A stretch of DNA of 64,000 nucleotides from Candidatus Poribacteria bacterium. Lineage in GTDB: Bacteria; Poribacteria; WGA-4E; PCPOR2b. The position numbers and the translations under genes are program-made. The stretch is taken from positions 14,917 to 78,916 of the forward strand of contig JAPPKS010000026.1 of NCBI GenBank assembly GCA_028819845.1, given 5' to 3'. Below the pieces are notes generated by a model, which ran no database searches, was not told the DNA's origin, and saw nothing but the letters and a program-made list of their open reading frames with translations. Shown in pieces: positions 17,736-26,114 of this stretch (its first letter is position 1; each line of letters starts with the position of its first letter).

Positions 17736-19463
17736 ATGCATGCTTCATCAACCGCGCCCATCCCAGCGGGGGTTTACGAGCTTCGGGTTGTCCCCGACAC
17801 GCTCGATTTGGCTTACCGTGCTGAACTTGCGCTTAACGCGATTACGCGCAGCGTAAATCCAAGACGGGATTACGACACCTACTTTCGCGGAAATATCATC
17901 GTGAACCCGCCGCGAATCAGTCACACATGGGAATCAGCACAGGGGAAACTCTCTGAACCGCTCCTGCTTAACCGGCTGATGACGGGCAATCTCGCAAACA
18001 TGGATGTTGATGCGGCTTGGATCGAATGGCTTCATGCGCGGCGCAATGGTATTGAACATCTTCATCCAGTCTACATGGGACGCAGTCTATGTGCCATAGC
18101 CCTCCATTACCGGCTAACACGCGATCCAGCATGGTTGGAGACCGGACAGCGCGTGGTCGAACGCCTCGACACAATCTGTCCAAAGATAGACGATTTCGCT
18201 TATATCCCGGCGAAATATGATTTGAACTATCGTCCGGCGACGCAGTCGGGCAGACGACCGGACTACATGGGCGTCGAACATGCGAAAGGTTGGCCGGCGC
18301 GGCATAGCGTCTATCTGCTTCAGGGACTGTGTGCGTTCGTTCGCGAAACGGGCGACGCCGCCGCATCGGATCTTGCCGGAAAACTCGCCCGATTCATACG
18401 TTACCATGCGGAGTATTTCGGCGAAGACGGCCAATTTTTAGCACGCCACGAGGGCTATTTGGGGCCAAAATCTGCCATCCATTTCTACTGTCACGCTAAT
18501 GGACTTCTCGTGTTGACCGAATACACCCTCGTTTCGGGCGACCGGTCGTTCGCGGAGTTTGCCCGCAAGGGTTACGAATTTGCTAGGTCGCACGGCGCTC
18601 CAGAGATTGGTTTTTTCCCGGAGTATCTCGAGTGGCCCCAAGACCGTGGCGGCGTCATCAACTGCGAGGCGTGTGACACCGCTGCCATGACTGGAGCCGC
18701 GCTTAAGCTGACTGAAGCGGGAATCGGCGACTATTGGGAGCACGTAGATTGTTACGTGAGAAATATGTTGACCGAATGCCAGTTGACCAGTTCTCGGTGG
18801 ATTGAGGAATCACTCTCATCCGTACCAGAGACGCCAATTGATCCGGAGCTGGATGAGATACAGCAGGTGCCCGAACGGCTCGTCGGCAACTTTGCGGCTT
18901 GGGCAAGCCCCAACGAGTTCCGCGTATGGAATCCGGGCATCACACAGTGCTGCGTCGCGAATTCGTCACGAGCCCTCTACTTCGCTTGGTGCCGCATGCT
19001 AAACGAGGAACCGGAGCGTGTAACGGTCGAACTGCTGATGAATCGAGCGTCCAAATCTGCGGACGTAACCAGCGACCTACCGTATGCGGGCAGGGTGAGT
19101 ATCCACATGAAGAAGCAGGCGTGCCTACGGGTTCGTATGCCATCATGGCTAAACCCCAGATCACTAGCCATCACGTCCAGACCATCCGGAGAAACGGTAG
19201 CATTCAATCATGACGGGCCGTACGCGACAATATCGCAGCGTACGGTTGGAGAGGAACTTCTCTTGACCTTTGATTTACCGGAGCGAACGACGCGGATGCA
19301 GGTGGGGCACATTGAGGCAACCGTTACCTTGCGTGGAAACGAAGTCGTCGACTTCGACCCGCCCGGAAATATTGGGCCGATGTGGCAAGGCAAGCCGGTA
19401 CATAACGGCGTATCGGAAATCGGCCGGACTTATTTCATTCCCAATGAAGTTGTCCGCTGGTAG
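17736..19463 (+). CDS. GH127-like (DUF1680-type) glycoside hydrolase, beta-L-arabinofuranosidase-like
   Basis: 575 residues. All-alpha barrel features (repeated aromatic helices such as HPVYMGRSLCAIALHY and FYCHANGLLVLTEYTLVSGD) and a C-terminal beta region. Glu311-x-Cys313 (in NCEACD) and the adjacent Cys405-Cys406 (in TQCCVAN) match the Zn-thiolate catalytic site of GH127 enzymes, where one Cys of the pair is the nucleophile. No signal peptide, so cytoplasmic. AAAGGAGG precedes the ATG. Only 20 nt separates it from the Gfo/Idh oxidoreductase, implying an operon for processing a sugar. The exact GH family (127, 146 or a relative) needs a profile search. Confidence 0.78.
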   Translation: MHASSTAPIPAGVYELRVVPDTLDLAYRAELALNAITRSVNPRRDYDTYFRGNIIVNPPRISHTWESAQGKLSEPLLLNRLMTGNLANMDVDAAWIEWLHARRNGIEHLHPVYMGRSLCAIALHYRLTRDPAWLETGQRVVERLDTICPKIDDFAYIPAKYDLNYRPATQSGRRPDYMGVEHAKGWPARHSVYLLQGLCAFVRETGDAAASDLAGKLARFIRYHAEYFGEDGQFLARHEGYLGPKSAIHFYCHANGLLVLTEYTLVSGDRSFAEFARKGYEFARSHGAPEIGFFPEYLEWPQDRGGVINCEACDTAAMTGAALKLTEAGIGDYWEHVDCYVRNMLTECQLTSSRWIEESLSSVPETPIDPELDEIQQVPERLVGNFAAWASPNEFRVWNPGITQCCVANSSRALYFAWCRMLNEEPERVTVELLMNRASKSADVTSDLPYAGRVSIHMKKQACLRVRMPSWLNPRSLAITSRPSGETVAFNHDGPYATISQRTVGEELLLTFDLPERTTRMQVGHIEATVTLRGNEVVDFDPPGNIGPMWQGKPVHNGVSEIGRTYFIPNEVVRW

Positions 19464-19483
19464 ACTAGTTTTGTGGAGAATCT

Positions 19484-20599
19484 ATGTCAGACAAGCTCAG
19501 AGTCGGAATAATCGGAACAGGACTCGTCGGCAAACGCCACATTCAAAACTACCAATCAATGCGCCAGGAGGTTGAGATTACCGCGGTAGCCGATTTCAAT
19601 GTCGCTGACGCACAGCGTGTCGGCCATGAACACGGCATCGCACGCGTATTTTCCGATTATCGTGACCTGCTCAACATTGACGAGATTGACAGTGTCGATG
19701 TCTGTCTCCCCAATTTCTTGCATTCCCCGGTTACAATCGCAGCCTTGGAAGCTGGCAAGCATGTCTACTGTGAGAAACCAATGGCGACCACGTATGCAGA
19801 AGCGCGGGCGATGTATGACACCGCACAGCGGACGGGGAAAATACTGGCGGTGCAGATGAGAACGCTCTTTAGCAAAGAAACGCGAACAGCCAAATACTTA
19901 ATCCAAGAAGGCGCGCTCGGGCGAACCTACTATGCTAAGACGAGTCGCTATCTCCGCCGTGCACGGGTGTATGTGGATGGCTACGCGACGCCCCATTTTG
20001 TGCAGAAGCAGAAATCCGGCGGCGGTGCCCTGATAGACGTTGGGGTCTATCAGATGGCGAGAATGGTTTACCTGCTAAACAATCCGGAGGTTGAATCCGT
20101 AACCGCGTCAACTTTTCAGTCGCTGGAAATGGACGAAATCCGCCGTCGCGAGAGCGGCTACAACGTGGAAGAAATCGGCACCGGCTTTATTCGTTTCAAA
20201 GGCGGCATCACGATGTTTGTCGAAACGGCGTGGGCTGTAAATCTGGACGGCGGCGATGGAGATTGCATCATGGGATCTAAAGGCGGGCTGCGGCTAGAAC
20301 CGTTGGCGTTCCACGTCGATACAAAGTCGAATGAAACTACACAACAGCCGTTCACGCTTTATACGGATATGTACGGCATTGAGGCTGATGTCCACTTCAA
20401 TATCGACGCTTACGAAAGACGGATGCGATTGCTCGGATTGATGGCGGAAGGTTGCGACGACCCACAGCAGCACTTCGTTTGGGGGGCGTTAGGCCGGGTT
20501 AAAATGATTGATACCGCGGCTATCGGTTTGACCGTGACCCGTCTCATTGAGGAGATGTACCGCTCCGCAAAGCAGCGGAGCGAAATCAATTTGAGTTAA
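19484..20599 (+). CDS. Gfo/Idh/MocA family NAD(P)-dependent oxidoreductase
   Basis: 371 residues. N-terminal Rossmann motif GIIGTGLVG, later CLPNFLHSPVTIAALEAGKHVYCEKPMA with the EKP signature, and a C-terminal alpha/beta substrate domain (GGGALIDVGVYQM). Enzymes of this family oxidise or reduce sugars, inositols or related cyclic substrates with NAD(P). TGGAG lies before the ATG. Operon with the GH127-like gene upstream, so a monosaccharide released by it is a reasonable substrate guess. Confidence 0.92.
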   Translation: MSDKLRVGIIGTGLVGKRHIQNYQSMRQEVEITAVADFNVADAQRVGHEHGIARVFSDYRDLLNIDEIDSVDVCLPNFLHSPVTIAALEAGKHVYCEKPMATTYAEARAMYDTAQRTGKILAVQMRTLFSKETRTAKYLIQEGALGRTYYAKTSRYLRRARVYVDGYATPHFVQKQKSGGGALIDVGVYQMARMVYLLNNPEVESVTASTFQSLEMDEIRRRESGYNVEEIGTGFIRFKGGITMFVETAWAVNLDGGDGDCIMGSKGGLRLEPLAFHVDTKSNETTQQPFTLYTDMYGIEADVHFNIDAYERRMRLLGLMAEGCDDPQQHFVWGALGRVKMIDTAAIGLTVTRLIEEMYRSAKQRSEINLS

Positions 20600-20603
20600 G
20601 CCT

Positions 20604-21032
20604 TCACTTTTTGAGCTGCACGAACTCAATGAGGATTCCATCGGGGGCTTTAACACAAGCCACTACAGCTTCCGGCGCATCGACCGGCTCAGATACAAAC
20701 TCCACCCCTTTCTCCTTCAATTCATCCACGGTTTCGGCAATGTTTTCAATGAGAATAGTGAACCACCCCAATCCCGTGTCAAAGCCGTGATTAGCGGGCG
20801 GCGGCGGGGATTTAATATCCATCAATTTAATCAGCGTGTTTCCCGCCTTTAAGCGGATTTGATGAAACCCGCGGGGTGCGAGCCCAATCGCTTCTGCCAA
20901 TTCGTCTGAAGTGTCAACCGCCATCACTATCTCAAATCCCAAGAGTTCATGGTAGAATCGAAGCGATTCGTTGAAGTTGCTGCACGTAATTGCAATATCA
21001 ACGATAGGGCGCGTCATTTTCAGCATCGTCAT
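20604..21032 (-). CDS. VOC family protein (glyoxalase/bleomycin-resistance/dioxygenase fold)
   Basis: About 142 residues. PIVDIAITCSNFNESLRFYHELLGF at the N-terminus and APDGILIEFVQ at the C-terminus are classic VOC half-repeats; the terminal Glu is a metal-ligand position. The specific reaction cannot be inferred. There is no clear ribosome-binding site: Met codons at 21032, 21026 and 21017 are all possible. Its stop lies 4 nt from the stop of the convergent oxidoreductase gene. Confidence 0.85.
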   Translation of the reverse strand: MTMLKMTRPIVDIAITCSNFNESLRFYHELLGFEIVMAVDTSDELAEAIGLAPRGFHQIRLKAGNTLIKLMDIKSPPPPANHGFDTGLGWFTILIENIAETVDELKEKGVEFVSEPVDAPEAVVACVKAPDGILIEFVQLKK

Positions 21033-21189
21033 TATTGCCAATCTACACTTCGACCGTATTCAAGTATTGGCTTCCTCGATTTTCGTTTGATCGCCCGAGG
21101 GTTTTGCATTCTCTTCGCGGCGCGAAGAGTGATGTTAAAGACCACAATCTAGCAATTTTATTGCACCTTGGGGTTCATCCGAAACACTC

Positions 21190-21948
21190 TCACAGTTTGG
21201 TTTTCAGGCTTGCCCACTTTGTCGACAATTTGGCTTTCGGCGAAACAGCTAGAATTTGCTGTATTCCCTTTTCGGTGACTTCTTCAACTTCCTTGACTGA
21301 CAACGGGCGGGTCCAAAAAGCCACTTCGTCCAGAATACCGTCGAACCGCTGTTCCTTACCGAATTGCTGCCAAGGCATCCGGGTCCCAAAATACATGGGG
21401 CGGCCGGTTACCGGAACAGGCCCTTCTGGCCCGCCGCCGACTTTTTCGCCGTTTATGTACACCTGGCTGTCTCCCGGCTCGTGTGACCATGTTAGATACA
21501 TCCACTGCCTAACCTCACCAAGTCCGGGGGCGAACCCAAAGGAATTACCGATTCCCCAATGCAGGCGTGTGTCATCGAGCAAGAACCACTGAATCCTCGC
21601 GCCATCGTTCTCGGATTTATCCATCATCGCACCCCGTCCGCGCTGTTTTGCCCAATGCGATATCGTAAACCCGCTCGGCAATTCGTCGATGCCCTCTATG
21701 TGTTCGATAATTACAGATGAGTCTTTCTTCGGAGAAAAATCCAATGCTGTGCCTTCCATGGCATCATCTGTCCAAGTAGCGCCATCTATTTCTCCATGAT
21801 GTTCCCCGATGGAATCTCCAGCCTTATCACCTTCGCCTTCATCAAAGCTCCAGAAAGCCACAAGCCCATCTAGAATGTCAGCAGGAGCACTCAGATGAAA
21901 GACAAGTACACAAGTAGCAATTGCCGTAAAATAAAAAATCGTTCTCAT
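21190..21948 (-). CDS. Secreted LamG-domain protein (paralogue 1)
   Basis: 252 residues. Signal peptide followed by one LamG/concanavalin-like jelly-roll: LVAFWSFDEGEGDKAGDS, then SGFTISHWAK, WMYLTWSHEPGDSQVYINGEKVG, and FDGILDEVAFWTRPLS. The fold usually binds carbohydrates or surfaces. Start at 21948 is set by AAGGAGG. The C-terminus ends with a short motif (K-L-S-T-K-W-A-S-L-K) shared with the three other LamG proteins of this window. Downstream in the same operon as paralogue 2. Confidence 0.87.
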   Translation of the reverse strand: MRTIFYFTAIATCVLVFHLSAPADILDGLVAFWSFDEGEGDKAGDSIGEHHGEIDGATWTDDAMEGTALDFSPKKDSSVIIEHIEGIDELPSGFTISHWAKQRGRGAMMDKSENDGARIQWFLLDDTRLHWGIGNSFGFAPGLGEVRQWMYLTWSHEPGDSQVYINGEKVGGGPEGPVPVTGRPMYFGTRMPWQQFGKEQRFDGILDEVAFWTRPLSVKEVEEVTEKGIQQILAVSPKAKLSTKWASLKTKL

Positions 21949-21986
21949 CGTGAATAACCTCCTTCTCAAATTAGACGTTCGGCAGA

Positions 21987-22823
21987 CTAACGATGGTGTG
22001 CCTTTAGTGCGCCCCACGTAACGGCGAGCTTGCTCTTCGGTTCAACCGCTACAAGTTCGCCCCGCATAACCTGATTGACCTCATCTTCTGAGAGTGCACG
22101 GTCCCACAGCATCACCTCATCCACGAATCCGTCAAGATAAGTTTTCGTGTCTAGGTTGTTATTTAAACCTTGGCTCATTCCCATACGAATCGGCTGATCT
22201 GGAAAGAGCGCATATGGTGCGGAGAGCGGCTGTGGAACTTTACCGACTCCGGCCGCCCCAAGCCAAGTTTCGCCTGCGTGGGGCACTTCCACAAGTTCGC
22301 CGTTAAAGTAAGAACGGAGTTCTTTGCCGTCCGCGATTTGCGCCACGTGAAACCAAGTTTGCAGATGCGGGTGTAGAGAATGATACCAACCCTCGGTATC
22401 CGCAGTACAAGCACCCCATCCCATCAATTCTGGGTTCCTGTTTGCTAGACTTACAATTTCAAACGTGAAGCCGGCTGCCCAGCCAACTTGTCTTCCTTTC
22501 CAAACTATGCCAACAAAATTGCCGTGCTCCCGGAAGAATGCCCATGCAGTGACGCTGAATGCATTCTCGAGGCCGTTCATGGATTTGCTGTGAGGAACTT
22601 CTACAAAAGCATCGACCCCGTTAAGATCAACCGCCTTGCCGCTCTGGCCGTCCGAGAACGCCGCACCGCCCCTAAGTATGCCGTCATTGCGGCCAAGTGC
22701 GTCACTTGCGGTTTCATCGTCAAAGTTCCAGACTGATATTAAGCCATCGGTCAGCGCACCTGAAGCGAGGCTCGGCATGGCGAGAATGGAAATTATCATT
22801 AGAAGTGAGAAAGTACGAAACAT
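21987..22823 (-). CDS. Secreted LamG-domain protein (paralogue 2)
   Basis: 278 residues. Signal peptide ending near ASGA, then LISVWNFDDETASDALGRNDG, AFSVTAWAFF, TWFHVAQIADGKELRSYFNGELV and YLDGFVDEVMLWDRALSEDEV, all LamG-type strands. The tail V-A-V-E-P-K-S-K-L-A-V-T-W-G-A-L-K carries the shared C-terminal motif. ATG at 22823 follows AAAGGAGGG. Thirty-eight bases separate it from paralogue 1. Probably secreted to the cell surface; ligand unknown. Confidence 0.87.
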   Translation of the reverse strand: MFRTFSLLMIISILAMPSLASGALTDGLISVWNFDDETASDALGRNDGILRGGAAFSDGQSGKAVDLNGVDAFVEVPHSKSMNGLENAFSVTAWAFFREHGNFVGIVWKGRQVGWAAGFTFEIVSLANRNPELMGWGACTADTEGWYHSLHPHLQTWFHVAQIADGKELRSYFNGELVEVPHAGETWLGAAGVGKVPQPLSAPYALFPDQPIRMGMSQGLNNNLDTKTYLDGFVDEVMLWDRALSEDEVNQVMRGELVAVEPKSKLAVTWGALKAHHR

Positions 22824-22977
22824 CAAAACCCTCCTTTATTGACAACTAGATTCAACCACAATTAAAACCGAATTCTAAACCCCGTTGAGAATCCCATAAA
22901 TAGGGTACCGTGGCATCAACTTCAATCTTAGCGAAATTAGAATTTCATGTCAAGCAATCTTTACTGAGTTCTTTTGT

Positions 22978-23919
22978 TCAACGGCTAATTGACAATGCAG
23001 CTTGTTCTCCCGCATGGTAGGAACTCCGCACCAGCGGTCCCGACTCCACATGGCGGTATCCCATGTCCATGCCCGCGGCTTTCAACGCTTTGAATTCCTC
23101 TGGAGTGTAATACTTTTGAATTGGAAGGTGTCGTGAGGTTGGCGCGAGGTACTGCCCAATTGTCAGAATGTCACAGTAGGAATGGCGAATATCCTGCATA
23201 GTCTGCAACAACTCGGAATCTGTTTCACCTAAGCCAACCATCAATCCCGATTTGGTCAGGATTGTACCGTCAACCTCCTTGCTAATGCGCAAGAGGTCTA
23301 AAGAGCGGTGATAGTCGGCCTGGGGACGGGCTCGCCGATAAAGCCGCGGTACCGTTTCAGTGTTATGATTGAGCACATCCGGTTTCGCGTGTAGGATTAC
23401 TGCCAATGCGTCCCAATTTCCATCAAGGTCCGGGATAAGCACTTCAACGGTGCAATCGGGGTTATTGGCGCGCGATTCTTGGATACATGCGGCAAAAATA
23501 CTAGCGCCGCCGTCAGCCTGATCATCACGGTTGACCGAGGTAATGACGACATGTTTGAGTTTCAGATAGGCTACTGCCTCCCCAATCCGCCGGGGTTCAT
23601 CACGGTCTACACCTGTCGGTTTCCCTTTGGTGACTGCGCAAAACATGCAGCGGCGCGTGCACACATCCCCCAAAATCATAAAGGTCGCCGTTCGATTTTC
23701 CCAACACTCACCGATATTGGGGCAGCGTGCCTCCTCGCAGACTGAATGGAGCTCTAAGTCACGCATCATTGCCTTGAGATCTGCATAGTTTGGTCCTGCT
23801 GGAATTCGAGCTCGAATCCAGGGCGGATGGCGCCGCCCGGACGAATACCGGGCGGATTCTTTGCCCGCAGCGCATGCAGATCCTTTGTCGGTTTCATATA
23901 GTGGAAGGGAACGAATCAT
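22978..23919 (-). CDS. lipA: Lipoyl synthase
   Basis: 313 residues. Radical-SAM enzyme inserting two sulfurs into octanoyl groups on lipoate-dependent enzymes. All cluster ligands are visible: auxiliary cluster Cys61, Cys66, Cys72 (CEEARCPNIGEC) and radical-SAM cluster Cys87-x3-Cys91-x2-Cys94 (CTRRCMFC). The C-terminal GPLVRSSYHA contains the conserved serine that ligates the auxiliary cluster. No lipB adjacent. Depends on Fe-S carriers such as the NfuA-like protein at 14894. Confidence 0.97.
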   Translation of the reverse strand: MIRSLPLYETDKGSACAAGKESARYSSGRRHPPWIRARIPAGPNYADLKAMMRDLELHSVCEEARCPNIGECWENRTATFMILGDVCTRRCMFCAVTKGKPTGVDRDEPRRIGEAVAYLKLKHVVITSVNRDDQADGGASIFAACIQESRANNPDCTVEVLIPDLDGNWDALAVILHAKPDVLNHNTETVPRLYRRARPQADYHRSLDLLRISKEVDGTILTKSGLMVGLGETDSELLQTMQDIRHSYCDILTIGQYLAPTSRHLPIQKYYTPEEFKALKAAGMDMGYRHVESGPLVRSSYHAGEQAALSISR

Positions 23920-24106
23920 ACTTCATCACCCTCAATTGTCAGTCGTGATACGTAATCTTAAGACAACAAATGGACGCAACGAAAATTTGGGGCACGCCCC
24001 TCCAAGACGCACCCGGACAATCTCCTTTTCAACACTGAAGATTTTGCCGCTCCGGTCAGTGGAATTAAAGGACGAAGCGCCGTTTATTCTAGTTGCTACA
24101 CAAACA

Positions 24107-25075
24107 TTATCGACGATTCAGAATGCCGCTTTTTTTCAGATATCGGTAAAGATCGCTATCCGTCGATAAAATTAGCTTCGTGTTTTCAGTCGTTGTTGCC
24201 CGGTAAGTCTGTAAGGTCTGAAGAAAGGCGTAAAATTCCGAATCTCTGCCGTGCGCCTGCGCATAAATTTTTATCGCTTCGGCATCCGCATTTCCTCTAA
24301 TCTGCTCTGCCTGTTTATAGGCTTCAGACTGAATGCGCTCCAGTTCTTTCTGTTTTTGCCCTTTAATATCCGCGGCTTCGCCTTCGCCCTCCGATCGGTA
24401 TTTTGCCGCGATTCGCTGCCGTTCGGAAATCATGCGGGCAAACACTTTCTGTTGGACTTCTTTTACATAGTTAATGCGCTTAATCCGCACATCGATGAGT
24501 TCGATTCCGAATTTTTCGGGCAAACTCTGCTGTGCTTTCTCAAGGATCATTTGCGCAACTTGCCCTCTTCCGACATTAATCCGTTCCAACGGTTCAGCGC
24601 TGCCGCCCCCTTCTTCTGCTTCCAGTCCTTCGAGGTTCAGGTCGATGATACGATTTGAATCGCGCACCACCTCGACCAAAAGCTGTCCCGTCACCAAATC
24701 ACGGGCAGCCGAGTCGATTATGTCGTCCAGACGTGATTGAGCGTCGGTCTCCGTACCGAGGGCTTGGTAGAATTTAAGCGCGTCCTTAATACGCCACCGC
24801 GCGCTCGTATCCAACCAGATGAAACGTTTGTCCTTCGTCGTGATCTGATTTGGTGAGGCGTCCCATTCGAGAATTCGCTTCTCAAATCGGTGAACTTTCT
24901 GAATAAATGGGGTTTTAATCTTTAAACCGGCACTGTCAATTGGTTCACCAATCGGTCGGCCAAATTCGGTAATCACCGCCTGCTCGCCTTCGCGGACAAT
25001 ATAGAGCATTGAAGGACCAATCACTATGGCGATTACAACGATTATGATTAACGGTATCAAAATTTTTGCGTTCAA
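24107..25075 (-). CDS. hflC: HflC, FtsH protease modulator (SPFH/band 7)
   Basis: 322 residues. N-terminal transmembrane segment (LIPLIIIVVIAIVIGPSMLYIV) then a band-7 domain (VREGEQAVITEFGRPI, DKRFIWLDTSARWRI) and a long charged helix ending AYKQAEQIRGNADAEAIKIYAQAHGRDSEFYAFLQTLQTY, diagnostic for HflC. Forms the HflKC periplasm-facing complex around FtsH. The start is TTG, with AAGGAG upstream. Downstream partner of hflK, 12 nt apart. Confidence 0.95.
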   Translation of the reverse strand: MNAKILIPLIIIVVIAIVIGPSMLYIVREGEQAVITEFGRPIGEPIDSAGLKIKTPFIQKVHRFEKRILEWDASPNQITTKDKRFIWLDTSARWRIKDALKFYQALGTETDAQSRLDDIIDSAARDLVTGQLLVEVVRDSNRIIDLNLEGLEAEEGGGSAEPLERINVGRGQVAQMILEKAQQSLPEKFGIELIDVRIKRINYVKEVQQKVFARMISERQRIAAKYRSEGEGEAADIKGQKQKELERIQSEAYKQAEQIRGNADAEAIKIYAQAHGRDSEFYAFLQTLQTYRATTTENTKLILSTDSDLYRYLKKSGILNRR

Positions 25076-25087
25076 TGCGAATCTCCT

Positions 25088-26053
25088 TTATTGTCCGAGT
25101 TGCAAAATTGGAATGGGGCTGTTCGATTCATCGTCAATAATATAAATCTCTTTGACTTTCGGTAGAATCTCACTCATCGTTTCAAGGTAAAGCCTGCGCC
25201 GGGTTACATCCTTGGCGCCTTGGTATTCTTTCCGAATCGAGTTGAATCGATCGGCATCCCCCGTTGCCTCGTTCACGCGTTTCAGGGCGTAACCCTCCGC
25301 CTCGGAAATCTGTTGCAACGCGAGCCCTTTTGCTTTCGGAACGGACTCGTTGTAATCACGCAAGGCTTCGTTAATCAACCGCTCCTTCTCTTGCTTCGCT
25401 TCATTTACTTCATTAAAAGCCGACTTCACGGCCTCCGGCGGATTAATATCTTGCAACGTAACGTTCTCAATGTGTAAACCCGCATTGTACAAATCTAACA
25501 ACTGTTGCAGCGCTTGTTTGACGTCCATGGCAATCTCTTCGCGCCCGACGGTAAGCACCTCTGTGACCGTGCGGTCACCGACAACAATGCTCATAACGGC
25601 TTCGGAGAGATCCCGCAAGGCTTGATTCGCACTGCGGATTTCAAACAGAAATTTTCGGGGTTCGTCAATGCGGTATTGTACAACCCACTCCACATCGGCA
25701 ATGTTGAGATCACCCGATAACAGAAGTGATTCCTCCGGATAATCTCGAGCATCGTATTGAGTACGGACGCCAGCCCGAAGCGTGCGAAAACCGAATTCCT
25801 CTTTCGAAACTTTTCGGACCGCGACGCCCGTTGCTTGTTCAATTCCGAACGGCGCCTTGAAGTGCAGCCCCGGCGGGACAGATCTGACGTATTCTCCAAA
25901 CCGGAGCACGACGCCCTCCTCATCGGCTTCAACGGTGTAGAAACTCGTTGCGGCTGCTGCCACGCCTATTACAATGAGTATCAGCCAAACTACACGTTTT
26001 GCGGTGATGAACCGAATATACGGCTGTAAATCATCCCACGATTGCTGTTGCAT
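25088..26053 (-). CDS. hflK: HflK, FtsH protease modulator (SPFH/band 7)
   Basis: 321 residues. Single N-terminal membrane segment (VVWLILIVIGVAAAATSFYTV), SPFH domain (EEGVVLRFGEYVRSVPPGLHFKAPFGIE), the NIADVEWVVQYRI segment and the INPPEAVKSAFNEVNEAKQEKERLINEA helix are typical of HflK. It lacks the long glycine-rich N-terminus of the E. coli protein. GGAG ribosome-binding site. Operon hflK-hflC. ftsH itself is not in the window. Confidence 0.95.
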   Translation of the reverse strand: MQQQSWDDLQPYIRFITAKRVVWLILIVIGVAAAATSFYTVEADEEGVVLRFGEYVRSVPPGLHFKAPFGIEQATGVAVRKVSKEEFGFRTLRAGVRTQYDARDYPEESLLLSGDLNIADVEWVVQYRIDEPRKFLFEIRSANQALRDLSEAVMSIVVGDRTVTEVLTVGREEIAMDVKQALQQLLDLYNAGLHIENVTLQDINPPEAVKSAFNEVNEAKQEKERLINEALRDYNESVPKAKGLALQQISEAEGYALKRVNEATGDADRFNSIRKEYQGAKDVTRRRLYLETMSEILPKVKEIYIIDDESNSPIPILQLGQ

Positions 26054-26114
26054 TGAACTTACTCCTTTCAGTGAACCGAATATTATCCTCGGTTTAACTA
26101 AGGGTTAATTGAGG

